NCBI GenBank assembly: GCA_032209605.1
Contig: JASFXZ010000008.1
Location: forward strand, 6,014,001-6,078,000
Source: Mactromeris polynyma
Taxonomy: Eukaryota > Mollusca > Bivalvia > Venerida > Mactridae
Direction of reading: 5' to 3'
Length of the DNA: 64,000 bases
Positions 37,981 through 51,525 of this stretch are shown in pieces; the stretch's first letter is position 1, and every line of letters begins with the position of its first letter. The notes beneath the pieces were generated by a model. The model did no database searches and was not told the DNA's origin. It was given only the letters and a program-made list of their open reading frames with translations. Made by a program: the position numbers and the translations under genes.

Positions 37981-40546
37981 AGTACGTCCGGCTTTGGTGT
38001 AAGCAAATAGGCCTACATGTATGCCTATCCTCACTAACACGATATTAATTAATAAATTTCCCTATAAATAAGATCATTCTTATCAATGGCATACAAACAA
38101 TAACACATATATGTATATATACAAGAAACTTATTTCACAGCGGGTGTGTGATAGGTAACTTGGTCGTTATTCTGTCTGGGCACAAACGATCGACGATTAT
38201 ATTAACTTCTAACAATTTCGTTTGTGTGACGAAACATTTGTGATAATTGATCACACAGACACAAAAGAACCTATTTAATTTTCTCCGCATGTAATACTTA
38301 TCTTATTGACCCTAGGGAACTAAAATCGGTATTTGCTCGAATGCGTTTTTAATTAAATAAGACAAAAGTTTTATCAACTTTGACAAGGAATGTCGCTGGA
38401 AGACTTGGGGGCTTAGACAGACAGTCGATAGAAAATGTCAACTATGGTGTAAATTTCCTAATGCGCTATGAAGTTTGTGTTTATAGCCAAAAGACGATAG
38501 AACGTAATAATATTGTATGACATCTTATAGCCTGGTATTTTCTGTGAAAGTCTTGGTTGAAATCATTTCTAAGTTACTGCTTGTCAAACATTTGCGATTT
38601 CATCCCGAAATATCCAACATACCCAAGTACTATACTACAAAAGAGTCACATAGAATTAAATCCAAGCAACTATATCTATATTTTTTTAAATTATGAACAG
38701 TCGAAGCAACAGTATGATATATTCTGTATTTCCTCCAATAAATGAAGAGCATTACATATTTACACAGCATATAAGAGAACAGAAACAAAGAAGAACAACA
38801 TTATATACAAAACGGGCACATTAACATATTACACAACCAGTCAACTTGCCTACTTCGTAAATACTTATACGATTTAAATAAAAGTAAATACCGACAAGCG
38901 ACATAGTACTTAGTAAGTAACAAAGAAATGTTCTTTTTTCTTCACGTATGTTTTTGTTACGTATTTGGTTGGCTAAAGGATAAAAACGCAGAGAAACAGA
39001 ACACATATTCTCCAAAGATTTCGGACCAAACTATTGCAACACAGATATGATAAAGACATCGACACAATAATTATGCACCAAGCCTCTGATAAGTTGGTAC
39101 CAATTTTTGCTTGTGTGTACCAGACAAATTGATATGTAAAATGATGTAATGCAGGTTCAGTCTGCGCTTCTATATATTTTAAGACATTTGCGACAATGTG
39201 CTGTTCAACAGATGTCGACAAACACAAATATGAACGCGGATGTTATAAATTATTTAAATGTCTTTGTCCATGATCTGATAATGTAAATTGATGGAATGCA
39301 TCTCTCTACATTTTATGTTTCTGTAATGCCGAAAACTCAGACAGTACGTATACGTGGTACAAACATGGATATATTATTAATGAGTCAAACTTAGTAACAG
39401 TACTTTTAAATGGAAATCACTAAAAACATAAACGTATACACAAAAATACGCGCAGTACGCAGACACATTGCGTTTAACACGGTATTTTGTTGTAGAATAT
39501 AACGTTTATAAACATAAACATATCATTACGCCATGGACATTCAAGATACGGATCGTACATTATTTAAAGCGACAACGAACAGAAAAGTCTTGCAATGTCG
39601 CCTCTAATATTAGTACATACAATTGTATGTCTCATCTGTAACGAAGGAATTTCAGTGAATCGAACAGAGAACTCTAATTGAATAATCCATATTCCGAACT
39701 TGGATACATGCTACTATATATTGCTGACTATCACCGTGACAAGCAAGTACTCAAGACAAGGCCCATCCACACAGGTCATATCACCGTGACAAGCAAGTAC
39801 TCAAGACAATGCCCACACACACAGGTCCTACGGAAACATCAGAATACCAAACATTAGGAGTTAAGGAGGTGAGAAGGCAAACGTCTATAGGAATGGGGAA
39901 GTATGGAATTGTCTGATAATCAACAACAAACTTGACGGATTGGAGGGAACTTATGAAAGGCTTGGTTTAGTTGTTCTGCAACGACAGTTGTAGCTAAATG
40001 TAACAGGACAAAAGAAAATGGTAATTAAAGTTCTCTGTCCTCCTATCGATTGGTTCAACTTTCCGAAACAAAAACGACACGGGATGTCAGACGGAAACAG
40101 ATATGCCAATGATCTCCTTGTGTTGTGATATTTAGTAGGTAAAACTCGGTGTTGACATTCAGTATATAAAACGAATCAGTAAATAGTCTAATCACACGCG
40201 CTAAATGTGGAAAGAAAAACATAAACGACATTTATACAATGTATGATATCGTAATTTTACTGCATGTACACACTCTGTCGAGCTAGTACGGGAACGATGA
40301 AAAAGTCGTCTGCAAAACCGACGACAAGAATTAACTTGGAAGTGAAAGAAGCAGACGACAGATGGTATACAATGTTATAATTGCTAATTTGTAGCAGAGT
40401 GGGACATGTGTGTCCTTGTAAGGCAGGGATATCATATGTATAATTGATGTTCTTGTTAGACATAAAATACGGACTTCTGAAGTTACTTCCAAGTTTGATA
40501 TGTCAAGTTGTGGTAAACTTAATGAGTATCTAGTACTAGTACTAAA
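37981..40546. other. Non-coding stretch with one 50-bp duplication
   Basis: A direct duplication of TCACCGTGACAAGCAAGTAC plus following sequence occurs at 39731 and 39781. Otherwise nothing is recognised. Confidence 0.5.
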
Positions 40547-40607
40547 AGACTATCCTAACTCCTATGTATTTATATAGGAGTTAGTATAGTATTGCACTTA
40601 ACCCTCG
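40547..40607. mobile_element. Palindromic mini-element, copy 2
   Basis: AGACTATCCTAACTCCTATG and its inverted partner flank TATTTATATAGG, as at 31316. The left outer arm is missing, while the right arm continues to GCACTTAACCCTCGA. It is a truncated copy of the 76-bp palindrome. Confidence 0.65.
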
Positions 40608-41720
40608 ATTTGATAGCATTAGAGTTAGTGGTTATTTGTCGTTTCATACATTTAGTACTACTCGCAAAACACACACAGTCATGTCTACACAACTATTGAA
40701 AGTGGTGTATATCTGTGAATCTACTGAAAGTTCTTAATTCAGTAAGAAGTTTCTACAGCATTGTACTTGTCATGAATGAGAAAGCATACTTCTATATGCA
40801 GGGAATGTAGAAGAGGAGACAAAATTATGTGCCTAACAAATACGGTGTTATAGCAATTTTAAACCAGTAACAACCATTTAAAATATGCTACATACGGACG
40901 CCTTCTGCAGTGATATTTCATACATTAAAATATAACATGAGTGTTGAATTGCTGACTGTTTTTTGGACGATTATGTATAGTTTTTCATCTTATATTTGAT
41001 CTGTATATACGTAAAATAAGAAGCAGACAATAAGTTTTTTATCCACTTTTAGTTTGGTATGAGAACATAAAATCACCTTCAAGTATTTTATATAGCAAAC
41101 GAATCAAAATTCAGCAAATGTAGTCAACGTTTATACTGTTTTTACGTTACAAATATTGTCAAACTGGTATTTCATGTAAACAAGACAACTACTGGGATTC
41201 AGACGAACACTTTTTATCTTCTGCCATAAATAAATGTAGTAAATTAATCATTCAGCAATAACATACCGGCATATGACCCTAATCTTGTAAGAGAACATCT
41301 CAGTAATTATTAAATTTCACCTTGCTATCTTATTGCTTACGAGTACATGCCTTGGGGTAACATTTAAACATTGTAGGGAAATAACGTGAATTAAGACATA
41401 AGAAAGAAATTAGAACTATTACTGTCACAATTATCCTAATGTATCAGAAAAATGCTTGCCTTAGATGTTCCAAAGATCAATATACCAAAGGGTGAAAATG
41501 TAAACATCTGAAATGATTCGTTATTTGCATACATCTAGCTTCACAGTATGGTTGTACATAATGGGTGTGATTCCATTTACAGTTTGTCAACACTTGATTT
41601 CCATTTCAGAACAGATACAACACTTTCCTTGTACTATAATGCTACGTGCTTTTGGGTTCACTATGAAGATCAAAGAAAAACCAACGACAGATTGTAACAA
41701 TGACATACAATCTTTGAATA
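40608..41720. other. Non-coding stretch
   Basis: No recognised feature. Confidence 0.5.
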
Positions 41721-43083
41721 CTTGATGTATTTTAGTACAGTTCAATCTCTCCAGAGTTACCCTGTCTTGATGCATTTTAGTACAGTTCAACCTCTCCAGA
41801 GTGACCCTGTCTTGATGCATTTTAGTACAGTTCAACCTCTCCAGAGTGACCCTGTCTTGATGCATTTTAGTACAGTTCAATCTCTCCAGAGTTACACTGT
41901 CTTGATGCATTTTAGTACAGTTCAACCTCTCCAGAGCGACCCTGTCCTGATGCATTTTAGTACAGTTCAACCTCTCCAGAGCGACCCTGTCTTGGTGTAT
42001 TTTAGTACAGTTCAACCTCTCCAGAGTGACCCTGTCTTGATGTATATTAGTACAGTTCAACCTCTCCAGAGTGACCCTGTCTTGATGTATTTTAGTACAG
42101 TTCAACCTCTCCAGAGTGACCCTGTCTTGATGTATTTTAGTACAGTTCAACCTCTCCAGAGTGACCCTGTCTTGATGTATTTTAGTACAGTTCAACCTCT
42201 CCAGAGTGACCCTGTCTTGATGTATTTTAGTACAGTTCAACCTCTCCAGAGTTACCCTGTCTTGATGTATTTTAGTACAGTTCAACCTCTCCAGAGTGAC
42301 CCTGTCTTGATGCATTTTAGTACAGTTCAACCTCTCCAGAGTGACCCTGTCTTGATGCATTTTAGTACAGTTCAACCTCTCCAGAGTGACCCTGTCTTGA
42401 TGTATATTAGTACAGTTCAACCTCTCCAGAAAGACCTTGTCTTGAAGCATTTCAGTACAGTTCAACCTCTCCAGAGCGACCCTGTCTTGATGTATATTAG
42501 TACAGTTCAACCTCTCCAGAGTGACCCTGTGTTGATGCATTTTAGTACAGTTCAACCTCTCCAGAGCGACCCTGTCTTGATGTATTTTAGTACAGTTCAA
42601 CCTCTCCAGAGTGACCCTGTCTTGATGCATTTTAGTACAGTTCAACCTCTCCAGAGTGACCCTGTCTTGATGCATTTTAGTACAGTTCAACCTCTCCAGA
42701 GCGACCCTGTCTTGGTGTATTTTAGTACAGTTCAACCTCTCCAGAGTGACCCTGTCTTGATGCATTTTAGTACAGTTCAACCTCTCCAGAGTGACCCTGT
42801 CTTGATGCATTTTAGTACAGTTCAACCTCTCCAGAGCGACCCTGTCCTGATGCATTTTAGTACAGTTCAACCTCTCCAGAGCGACCCTGTCCTGATGCAT
42901 TTTAGTACAGTTCAACCTCTCCAGAGCGACCCTGTCTTGGTGTATTTTAGTACAGTTCAACCTCTCCAGAGTGACCCTGTCTTGATGCATTTTAGTACAG
43001 TTCAACCTCTCCAGAGTGACCCTGTCTTGATGCATTTTAGTACAGTTCAACCTCTCCAGAGTGACCCTGTCTTGATGCATTTT
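41721..43083. repeat. Minisatellite, 45-bp unit, about 30 copies
   Basis: The unit contains TACAGTTCAACCTCTCCAGA followed by GTGACCCTGTCTTGATGCATTTTAG with minor variants. The period equals 15 codons and keeps frames of 464 and 497 codons open on opposite strands. They repeat one peptide and show no other coding sign. Confidence 0.97.
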
Positions 43084-43256
43084 CGAGGTTCAGTCTTGAA
43101 CAACAACCTCTCTTAAACAAAATAATTTGTTTTCCTATACATTTTTCACTTTTACTATCACTTTTAGTATCAATTGAACCTCTCTAAAGCAACTACCTAT
43201 CAACAACAGTGGACTACACATCTCCAATAGTGTGTTGCTCTATAGAGGTTGTACTG
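41738..43256. mobile_element. MITE whose left terminus is expanded into the 45-bp array
   Basis: The left edge, flanked by TA, is CAGTTCAATCTCTCCAGAG. The right edge is CTCTATAGAGGTTGTACTG, also followed by TA (43257-43258); reverse-complemented it reads CAGTACAACCTCTATAGAG. These ends match each other and recall the CAGTAAAACCTC MITEs. Between 43084 and 43256 lies ordinary interior sequence with more ACCTCT motifs. The repeat unit therefore contains the element's own terminus. Confidence 0.55.
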
Positions 43257-43258
43257 TA

Positions 43259-46200
43259 CATACAATTTAATTTAGAAGTTAAACCTTGTTTAAAATTAAA
43301 ATGTCTGTTGCTTCAAAGACAGAAATGCAGTACGAAGTAAATGGATTAAAATATTCAAATATGAAAACGATTTGTGTGGTGTTTGTCAGAGGAAAGTCTG
43401 TATCCTGAAATAAATATCACCGCAGGGAAAACCCACATTGAGCTTTCATACTGTCAAACCAATGGTTGGTCTAATATTGCTACCAGAATTCATAAATTTA
43501 TAATGTCTGCAATGTAAGCATAGACTCCAAGTGCACACAATGGAAACTAGCTTGGATTGCTCTGAATTGCATGAGTGTGAATAAAATATTAAGATTGCTC
43601 TTCATTTTTTTCAAATGGAGCGATTCAATGAATGTTTTGTACCCCAGTGTCACTCTTATCAATATATGTTGATCATTGCTTCGTACTGAGCAATCTATGT
43701 TTCCTGAGGAGAGCAGGAACAGTAAAAATTCTGATTAATACGGTGCTGTATATAAGTATTGTACAATTGTCAGATCCTGGACAAAGTAAACGACAAGTTG
43801 AAATGTCCGTGTTCAGCTTCTAAGTCTACTTTGTTATTCCATCAATATGTCTGGTGTTGAAGATACTATCTACTGTGATCTTCATCATTCAGAAAATATC
43901 GGAGACGAAAATTGATTTTTGTGAAGAGATTTAAGTTGTGTTTATTATCCTGGTGATACATAAACATTTCTTTTCAGTGAAACCTGTCTCATTTAAAATT
44001 AAAGTATACTTTAAGTAAAATCTTAACCGTGTCATGAGATAAAACTGCCATTTAATCCAGTAAGATATGTAGAAAATGTTTTTTTTCATACATCAAGCTG
44101 TTAGTAATAGAAATAAATACTCAATTTCATTAAAATCCGTACAAACACATTAGCCTAGCTGTTAACTCCCTGCATATCTAATGCCACAGATTTCACTGAA
44201 GATGTAAAATTATTCAAATTCAACAGAAAAAACAAACTGATATATATTGCAGTGTCATTTTAATAGTTCAAATTTTACACTTTTTTGTTAAAAATATTCT
44301 TTTCAATCATTCATACAATACAATCTGATATATACCTCTTTAGCAGGCAGAGTAATTTTACAGATCTACTATTATTCATTGAAGCATTTAGAAAGTTCCA
44401 TAAGTGCATCTTATCCAGTACATACAATTGGTATGTGACCTTTCACCTTCGTCTGTTTTTACGACTCTTCACTGATTATAATGTATATAAATGCTACATA
44501 CAAGTGGCCGATCATCAATTATTCAAAACTCTAAAAAAACACATTTATACGGTAAGAATAACTGAAGAATCACTTGTAACGTTTTTATCAAGTTTTTATC
44601 AACCAAGACGGAAGTGGAAAAGGTATAATAATTATAAGAGTAAAAATAATATAAAATAAATAATATTTGTCAAATAATTTACTTATTGAACAAAAACAAA
44701 AGGTTGCAATTTATACAATATGAGCACAAACTAAGTTCAATCAACCAAACAAAGGCTGATAAAAATCTCTGACGCAGTCAAGTCATTATATATTGATGAA
44801 GGTATCATTAACAATACTTATCACAAAGAGAACATTTCGCAGAGTCATTCTTCATACAACACATACTGTTGCTTTATAATGCAATACCAAGATGTAATGA
44901 ATATTTTAACACCATTATAATTGATAATGAAGCATCACATCATACTGTTAAGTGATAAGGGCAGATAAAATAAACGTCAATATCTGTATAACAACTAATA
45001 CAATCCTGAGCAGAAGAAAAAATATAACTCTAAATGACGGTAAAATTTGACAGTTTTACGATCAATTTATATATGGTCCCTATCGAGGTATGAATTGCAT
45101 GATGAAAAAATAAAGAGTTGATTCATGAGAAGTCAATGAATGGCGATAAACAGTGGAAGAAATCCAAAGTCATAGTTCATACTAGTAACTGATATTCATA
45201 GAGAAACAACCAATTTGGTAAATAAAACATAAAATTGGTCAGCATTTCTATTCCATAGACAGTTGTGATATATTAAATGTTTTAGAACTGATTTAAGCAA
45301 CAGCCGATATTTACTTATTAAAGAATGTCTCCATCACTTAAATATCTATTTAAACTTGTTTTAATGGATTGAAATCAGTCAAAAATGTATTGAAAAATAT
45401 TGGCACACATTCCTAAGTGTCGCAAAAATCTGTGATCAGAAGTACAATCAACCTAGGCAGTTGTACAATATCACACAGCTCGTTCAAGGAGATTAATTAA
45501 TCTAACTGCTCTAATTACATTTGATGGGAATAATACAGTATTCTACAACAGAATCACTGACTGTGATATGCATAACAACTGGAATAAATCAATATATCAC
45601 TTATTCAGCGTTGGCATCAAGTCACTGTTGGTTAACATCCCTTTCAGCCTGTCTCCACTAAACAGAGAGTCAATAACTTAATCAGTGCTGAGCATTTAAG
45701 GTGTGTTCCCAATACAACTTTCAAACAGGAACAAAAAGTCAATCACGTCATTAACAAGTTCTTGGCACCAACATTGCAGAACCAGGATATTTAAGGAGAT
45801 AGTTAATATATTATGCAAGGAAATCTTTTGGTTGTAGAACTAGAATAATCAAATTAATGTCAATATGTTCAATTGCTACTTACAAGGATCAAACGATAGT
45901 TAACCTGTACACAGGGTAATAAAAACCATGTTATAAATTTAGTGAAGTAGTCAAAACAATGATGTAAATGCAAATGATACAGTATGTCCTGATTTGAACT
46001 TCAAAATATCAATGGCTTGTATTTAGCCTTGTAAGAATTATTTTATCGCCAACCTATCTCACTAAATTGAAATTAAATAATAAACATAATCATTTGAGTA
46101 AAGCTTTAGATCAAAAGATTTCATGAGCAGACATTGCAAGTAATAAAGTATGGTGAAAATCAAATAAACAAACTCATGGCAACTATGAAACTTGGTCAAT

Positions 46201-49200
46201 GTAGTAAATATACCGCAATCAATAGAGAGTTCATTCAGAAACACTGAATGAATACAGTATCATTTCATTTCATATCGGTCATAATTAAATAACCAATTAT
46301 TAGACATAACACTGCTTACAATACAGGAATATGGAAGAAATTTTATAAAAAACATACAAAACTTACATAAATTGTGTGGCCTGAATACAGGAATTACTTG
46401 ACAAGTGTTTGATCTTACTTGACTGAATGCCCTTACGGTAAAACCATAAAATTGTAGTCCATTAAGATATTCAATAACTTGTATTGTGACCCAGTAGGGC
46501 ATGTGTACCAATATTTGTCCCCGTTATACAACTGTACAAAGAAGAACAAACATAAAAATACCATTTTCAGCATATTTTACGATCTACCTGACCTGTTTGA
46601 TTATCAATTAATTATTTTATGTAATTTTCTCAGAAGAATAAATACAGTAACAGGAGATAGATAAGACAGAAGTGACCGCAATAGTTGGAGATTCTTGTGA
46701 ATGAAAGTTGATAGTGTTACAAAAATGATAAGTATGTATCACAAATCATAAATGCAATAAAACAGAGTAAAAAAAGAATGTTATATTGTGAGTTGAGTCC
46801 AGTACTGAACATAGTGAACATTTGTAAAGTAAAACTATGCCATCACAAAGTCATTATATGACTGCTAGAATATGGCATAAAATAAAAGAATATAAAGTAA
46901 CAGTCCTTAAACAAAAAATTCTTCACAAAAATATGCAGTAACAATTTCATGGGTGTACTTAGTACATGTATTGGTTTAAAAAAGTAACCCAAGAGCACTG
47001 ACAGGTATTTCAAGTTCCCTGTCTATCATATTGTACTCATTATAAGCAAGTAAAATAGCTTATATCATGGTCTTATAACTAAAACACACAGTAAAAGTCT
47101 CACCCTAGTATGTAACTTAATATCCAGCATGATCTTTTACCTAAGGTTTAGACACCTGCAGATAACGTTAATTCACAGGTTTGCACCTTTGTGTATTGGT
47201 ATTATTTACATACAAAACCGAGACTCCATAGATAATGAAGTGTGTAAGCAATCTCTACAGAATTGCATATCTTTAATGGTTTGGGGTACATATATTATTT
47301 AATAAGTCTGTAATACAATTCATTCGCTTTGACTGGGTCTATCAGACATTAATTATCTTGTTCAAATACAAAACTGCATTAAATAAATACATCAACATTT
47401 GATCAATATCTTAACTGTTATCAGCTCTGTTGAGCAAATAAAATGGTAACTATTTATCCCACCAAAAATAATGGAAGTCAAAACAAACATAGAATGAAAG
47501 TAAAACCTGAGGTCAGACTAAAAAAATTTAAATTAAGAAAATGGTTGAAAAGCGCACAATTGTATGAAATAAAAGGAGAACATTTTGACCAGACAATACA
47601 CAGTATTATACACCATTTTCTGCCGACTGAAGAACATGAAAAGCCTTGTATTCCAATCGCTACCACCCCACACTACAAGAGTCATTTCCTAACTTAACTA
47701 TTTGTTTTAATCAGACTGTTAAGATTCGATCCACTTCGTCTTCACATGAACTGTGTGAAATCAATAGTGGAATAAAGATTTAATTCAAACCGGCTGAATA
47801 GCGGTAGTAAAGCTGAACACGTTACTTAATGGTTCACTTCTCAAATATTAAAGATATAGATCGAGTGTCTATAGCCTCTCAATTGCTAAATTTCTTCAAT
47901 GGAACAATGCAATCAGATACATAAATTTATAAAGTCACTGCATTGATCAACTAGAAAATGAGTACATACTAAGACTTTATAAGGGATGTACCCTTGTTAG
48001 TGCTGTAATCAATGACACGAATAACAATATAAAGCCAAAATGAAATTAATTATACATTCTGTCGAAGTTATAGAAAATGAAAAGTTGGCATGAAGCTGAT
48101 TAAAGGGATATGATTAGTAACTGATAAAGGTAGTTCAACAAGTGGTACTAAATCATATGTGATAAAAATCATTTCCTCTTTCAGTCAACCTGATAAGTGT
48201 GTTAATCAGTTGCATGTGGGAATCGTCTCGCCTAGCAACTAAACATCAGAATCACATGATGGTCACGTTCTATTTATCAGAGAAACTAATTAATGTGAAT
48301 GGCAGAGATTGGAAAACAGGCATGTCAATCAACTAACACATCACACAAAGCAGACACAGGAACACTTTGATGGGTTATCCGGGATTACTTTCTTTCCATT
48401 ATCTCAACAAAGTCAATGTAGAGCACTCTTGTATTTATCCTCGTTTTTTTCAAAATTTGAACCAGGAAATATGTTTGTTCCTAACACATAAGTTTGTGCC
48501 AGCTAAAAGTGTGGCATTAGGCTCTCATAATAAAAGTGACAACAAGTGTTGATGCAGATGTCAACAATATTTAAAAGTATTAAGACTTAAAAATAGCATT
48601 GCAACAATACTAACAGAAAGAAAATTAAAATATACATCACTAAGGTAAAAGCATAATTTTAAAACATATTTAAAATGAAAACAGCATGGAAAATATGTCT
48701 TAAAAATTACAAATTTAAACACAAAAGAGGAAAAACACAAGATTGCATTACTATTGGCCGTATTACAATTAATTGTATCCATGATAGACTTGTCCGGTAG
48801 AAACACACTAACAATATATCCGACAACAAATATAATGTCACAAACAATATATGACGGTATCACTCCAAAACAGGGTGAAAAATATAGAAATATATATCAC
48901 AGTTTAAGGCGAACAAAAGTTACATGCCTCACGTCCCAGCTACTTTATCGAGCCTTCTGTAAGGTACAATTCCAATTCACAAACAGAATCAGTCAAGTGA
49001 TGGTGTAAAAATGCGAACATTTTTGTTCAATAAATACTGATGATTTCAACAAAGTTAACACGTCACAAAACTCACTTATTCTGTAACTATGTGCACAAAC
49101 ATTTAGCAATATCCACATAAACATCCATCACATTCGCACTGAACAGCACAATAGAGTGTACAAAGTTCACTAGAAAAATAAGGAAAATCAAATCACATAA

Positions 49201-49423
49201 TGAAAATTCTCACTGATTTATTTCAATCACAAAATTAAATCACCAATTTCTTTTAGTTCCAATCCACATTTTGGCTGTGCAATCAAATTCATACAATTTC
49301 ATTATAATCACATAATGTGATTCACAATTTCTGAATAAGGCATTTGTGGACGGCTTTTCAAAAATAGAATTGCATTTAAACAATTTGTTATTCATCTGAA
49401 TTTAGATCACAAAATGGTATGCC
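43259..49423. other. Quiet AT-rich region downstream of DYRK2
   Basis: About 6.2 kb without tandem arrays or clear TIR elements, unlike the rest of the window. Open frames of 124 codons (44285-44659) and 84 codons (47443-47697) have no recognisable motif. The part nearest 49423 must hold the DYRK2 3' UTR; a minus-strand AATAAA lies at 49217-49222. Confidence 0.5.
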
Positions 49424-51112
49424 CTACATAGTAGAACCAATTTGTGGTAATTTTGTTCTAGTGTTTAACATTCCTGCATCTTCCTGAATATATTGTTGTC
49501 GACCCTTTCCGCTAGAAGAGCTTCCTAATTTTGAATTTATGGTACCAGTATTAGCAGTAGTGATCTTTTTTCTTGTTGCTGAGTCTTGTCGGTTTTCATT
49601 AGCAGGAGGAGGTTTTGGTAGTCTTCTTCTAAGCCAAGCATGTCGCAATGCCTGACCTGGATTCATTCGACCTGCAGGGTCCCATTCAAGACATCTTCGC
49701 ATAAAGTCGAGGAATAATGGATCATCAGTGCCCTTCAGAGCAGTAACCAAATCTTTACTGCCTGGTGGACCACGGGTCTTCCCTCTTCGTGAGCGACCAC
49801 CCTGCAATACCACTCCACCATCTGGCAGTGTTGTAACCGTGCAGTAACGAGGATGACCCTTCGAACTAATAAAATTGCGAGCCCGTTTCGACTGATCAAG
49901 CAATTTTTGTGGAGGCATGCCTAATAATTCTACAATGGTTGCCAACTGGTCCCCTTCATCTTCACCAGGAAATAATGGATATCCAGTCAGAAGTTCAGCT
50001 AAAATACAACCAAGACTCCACATATCAATTGGCATTCCATATTTGGCCCCTAAAATGACTTCTGGAGCCCTGTAGAACCTTGATTGGATGTAAGTATATA
50101 TGCGCTGGTGTTCATAGCAACTGGATCCAAAGTCTATAACCTTAATACCACTTCTGCCCTGCTGTTTAAGTAGGATGTTTTCAGGTTTGAGATCACAGTG
50201 TATGATTCTGTTTTTGTATAGCGCATCTAAACATTGCAAGATTGAGTGTGCAAATTTCCTAACTAGTTGTAAGCTAAATCCTTGGAATTTGTTCTTCTTA
50301 ATGAGTTCATATAAGTTCATACTGAGCAATTCAAATGTTATACAAATATGATTGCGAAAACTAAAATGCTCTAACATATGGACAATGTTCATCGTATTAT
50401 CCTTGTCCTGTTTCTTCAAATGTTCAAGAATTCTAATTTCTTCCTGAGCTTGTCTATGGAATCTCTTTTCGTTACGTACCATTTTCAAGGCTATATGGGA
50501 CTGAATTTTGTGGTCGTAGGCTTTCACAACTTGCCCAAAGCTTCCTTTTCCAATCACTTTCAATACTTCATAACGATATGCAACATGATCATGTGGTACA
50601 TGAATATATGATCCATTTTCATCATCATAACCATTGTTATTTGCACCACCGACAACTCCCTGTCTCTTTTTTGCATTTTGTCCAACAAAGAAAATAGCTG
50701 GATAATTGAAGATTTCATGGTGCTCAAAAGATGTAAGTTTATGCATATATTGTTTCATAGCCGTTTCAGGGCTCATAGCATTGTTCCTTCGTGCAGCTGA
50801 ACCTGACTTTGAGCCAATACTACCCGCACTAGAGCTTGGTCGAACAACCGGTAACCCGGGTTCCTGCGCTTCTTGAACGCCATGTTGAATATGGTCTCGT
50901 TTCTCGTGATGTTTATGATCCTCGTACAACTGTGTCACTTTAGGTCCCTGTGTGCTCACATGGGCACTGTGAGAAGCCCCACCCACCGTCTGACTAGTCA
51001 GGGGTGGTAAATGGTGTGATGCATCAATAGTATGAGTGTACATATCGCCTGTTGTCAAAAGAGATCGAGTCCTTTGTACAGGCACTGGTAATGGTTTCAC
51101 ACGCGTTGACAT
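49424..51112 (-). CDS. DYRK2: Dual-specificity tyrosine-phosphorylation-regulated kinase 2 (DYRK2 orthologue)
   Basis: This 562-residue class II DYRK kinase is encoded in one uninterrupted frame; human DYRK2 is about 600 residues. Such kinases autophosphorylate on the activation-loop tyrosine, then phosphorylate Ser/Thr of many substrates in nucleus and cytoplasm. The N-terminal region retains LPPL...TVGG and a QLYED-like segment. The DYRK-homology/NAPA region follows (about 112-180, [20 protein letters not shown]), ending at [14 protein letters not shown]. In the kinase domain I see the GKGSFG loop (188-193), the ALK lysine (K210), the HCDLKPEN catalytic loop (D307), DFG (327-329), the YTY pair (Y339, Y341) and APE (349-351). 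The [12 protein letters not shown] insert and [10 protein letters not shown] tail are DYRK2-like. The start codon has A at -3 and no earlier methionine is supported. DNAAF11 lies divergently 413 bp away. All key residues are present; DYRK4 or a general class II label is the only alternative. Confidence 0.95.
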   Translation of the reverse strand: MSTRVKPLPVPVQRTRSLLTTGDMYTHTIDASHHLPPLTSQTVGGASHSAHVSTQGPKVTQLYEDHKHHEKRDHIQHGVQEAQEPGLPVVRPSSSAGSIGSKSGSAARRNNAMSPETAMKQYMHKLTSFEHHEIFNYPAIFFVGQNAKKRQGVVGGANNNGYDDENGSYIHVPHDHVAYRYEVLKVIGKGSFGQVVKAYDHKIQSHIALKMVRNEKRFHRQAQEEIRILEHLKKQDKDNTMNIVHMLEHFSFRNHICITFELLSMNLYELIKKNKFQGFSLQLVRKFAHSILQCLDALYKNRIIHCDLKPENILLKQQGRSGIKVIDFGSSCYEHQRIYTYIQSRFYRAPEVILGAKYGMPIDMWSLGCILAELLTGYPLFPGEDEGDQLATIVELLGMPPQKLLDQSKRARNFISSKGHPRYCTVTTLPDGGVVLQGGRSRRGKTRGPPGSKDLVTALKGTDDPLFLDFMRRCLEWDPAGRMNPGQALRHAWLRRRLPKPPPANENRQDSATRKKITTANTGTINSKLGSSSSGKGRQQYIQEDAGMLNTRTKLPQIGSTM

Positions 51113-51525
51113 GTTCCGAAAATAAACACCAAAAAATACCCTTCAATCCTTTCTGCAGCACTTACTTCCATCAAGACATCCTTTTGCTAAGTCCAAAGAT
51201 ACATTTAACAGTAAATGATTGATAAAAAAGTCCAATTACACTACATTTCTGCAGCAACTTAAAGATGTAGTCTGTTGCTATTTTTCGAAAGACTAATGGA
51301 GGTATCGTTGCCAAGCGAGACACTGGTTGGTCAAAACGTCATGTCCCGTTACGTCATGGAAACATGTGGTCACGTGTCATCAACACCTACCGGATTTGTG
51401 TACTTTAGGTATAACGCCGCTAAATTTCACCGTATCCGATGTAAACAAACGTGTTTCGATCTGTTTTCGTTCAGGAAAGTTCGTTTGGCTAACTGTGAAT
51501 AACTGCTCATTGTTTTAATGCAAAC
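51113..51525. promoter_or_regulatory. Shared divergent promoter region of DYRK2 and DNAAF11
   Basis: Only 413 bp separate the two start codons, so both 5' UTRs and promoters must lie here unless upstream exons exist. Visible motifs are a forkhead-type GTAAACAAAC (51441-51450), two CRE-like ACGTCA sites (51337-51342 and 51351-51356) and a CACGTG E-box (near 51373). An imperfect RFX X-box-like GTTGCCAAGCGAGAC sits at 51307. Forkhead (FOXJ1) and RFX sites are typical of ciliary genes; their use here is inferred. No TATA box is obvious. Confidence 0.6.

Noticed and set aside
41587..43116. Open frames of 497 codons (minus) and 464 codons (plus)
   Set aside because: Same cause: a 45-bp unit without stops in these frames. 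Both strands cannot plausibly encode the repeats, and the unit matches a MITE end.
44285..44659. 124-codon frame in the quiet region
   Set aside because: AT-driven composition (Phe, Ile, Tyr, Lys rich) and no motif. Not supported as a gene.
51163..51170. GTAAGT-like splice donor upstream of the DYRK2 start on the minus strand
   Set aside because: No matching acceptor is visible before the start codon. A non-coding first exon remains possible but cannot be supported.
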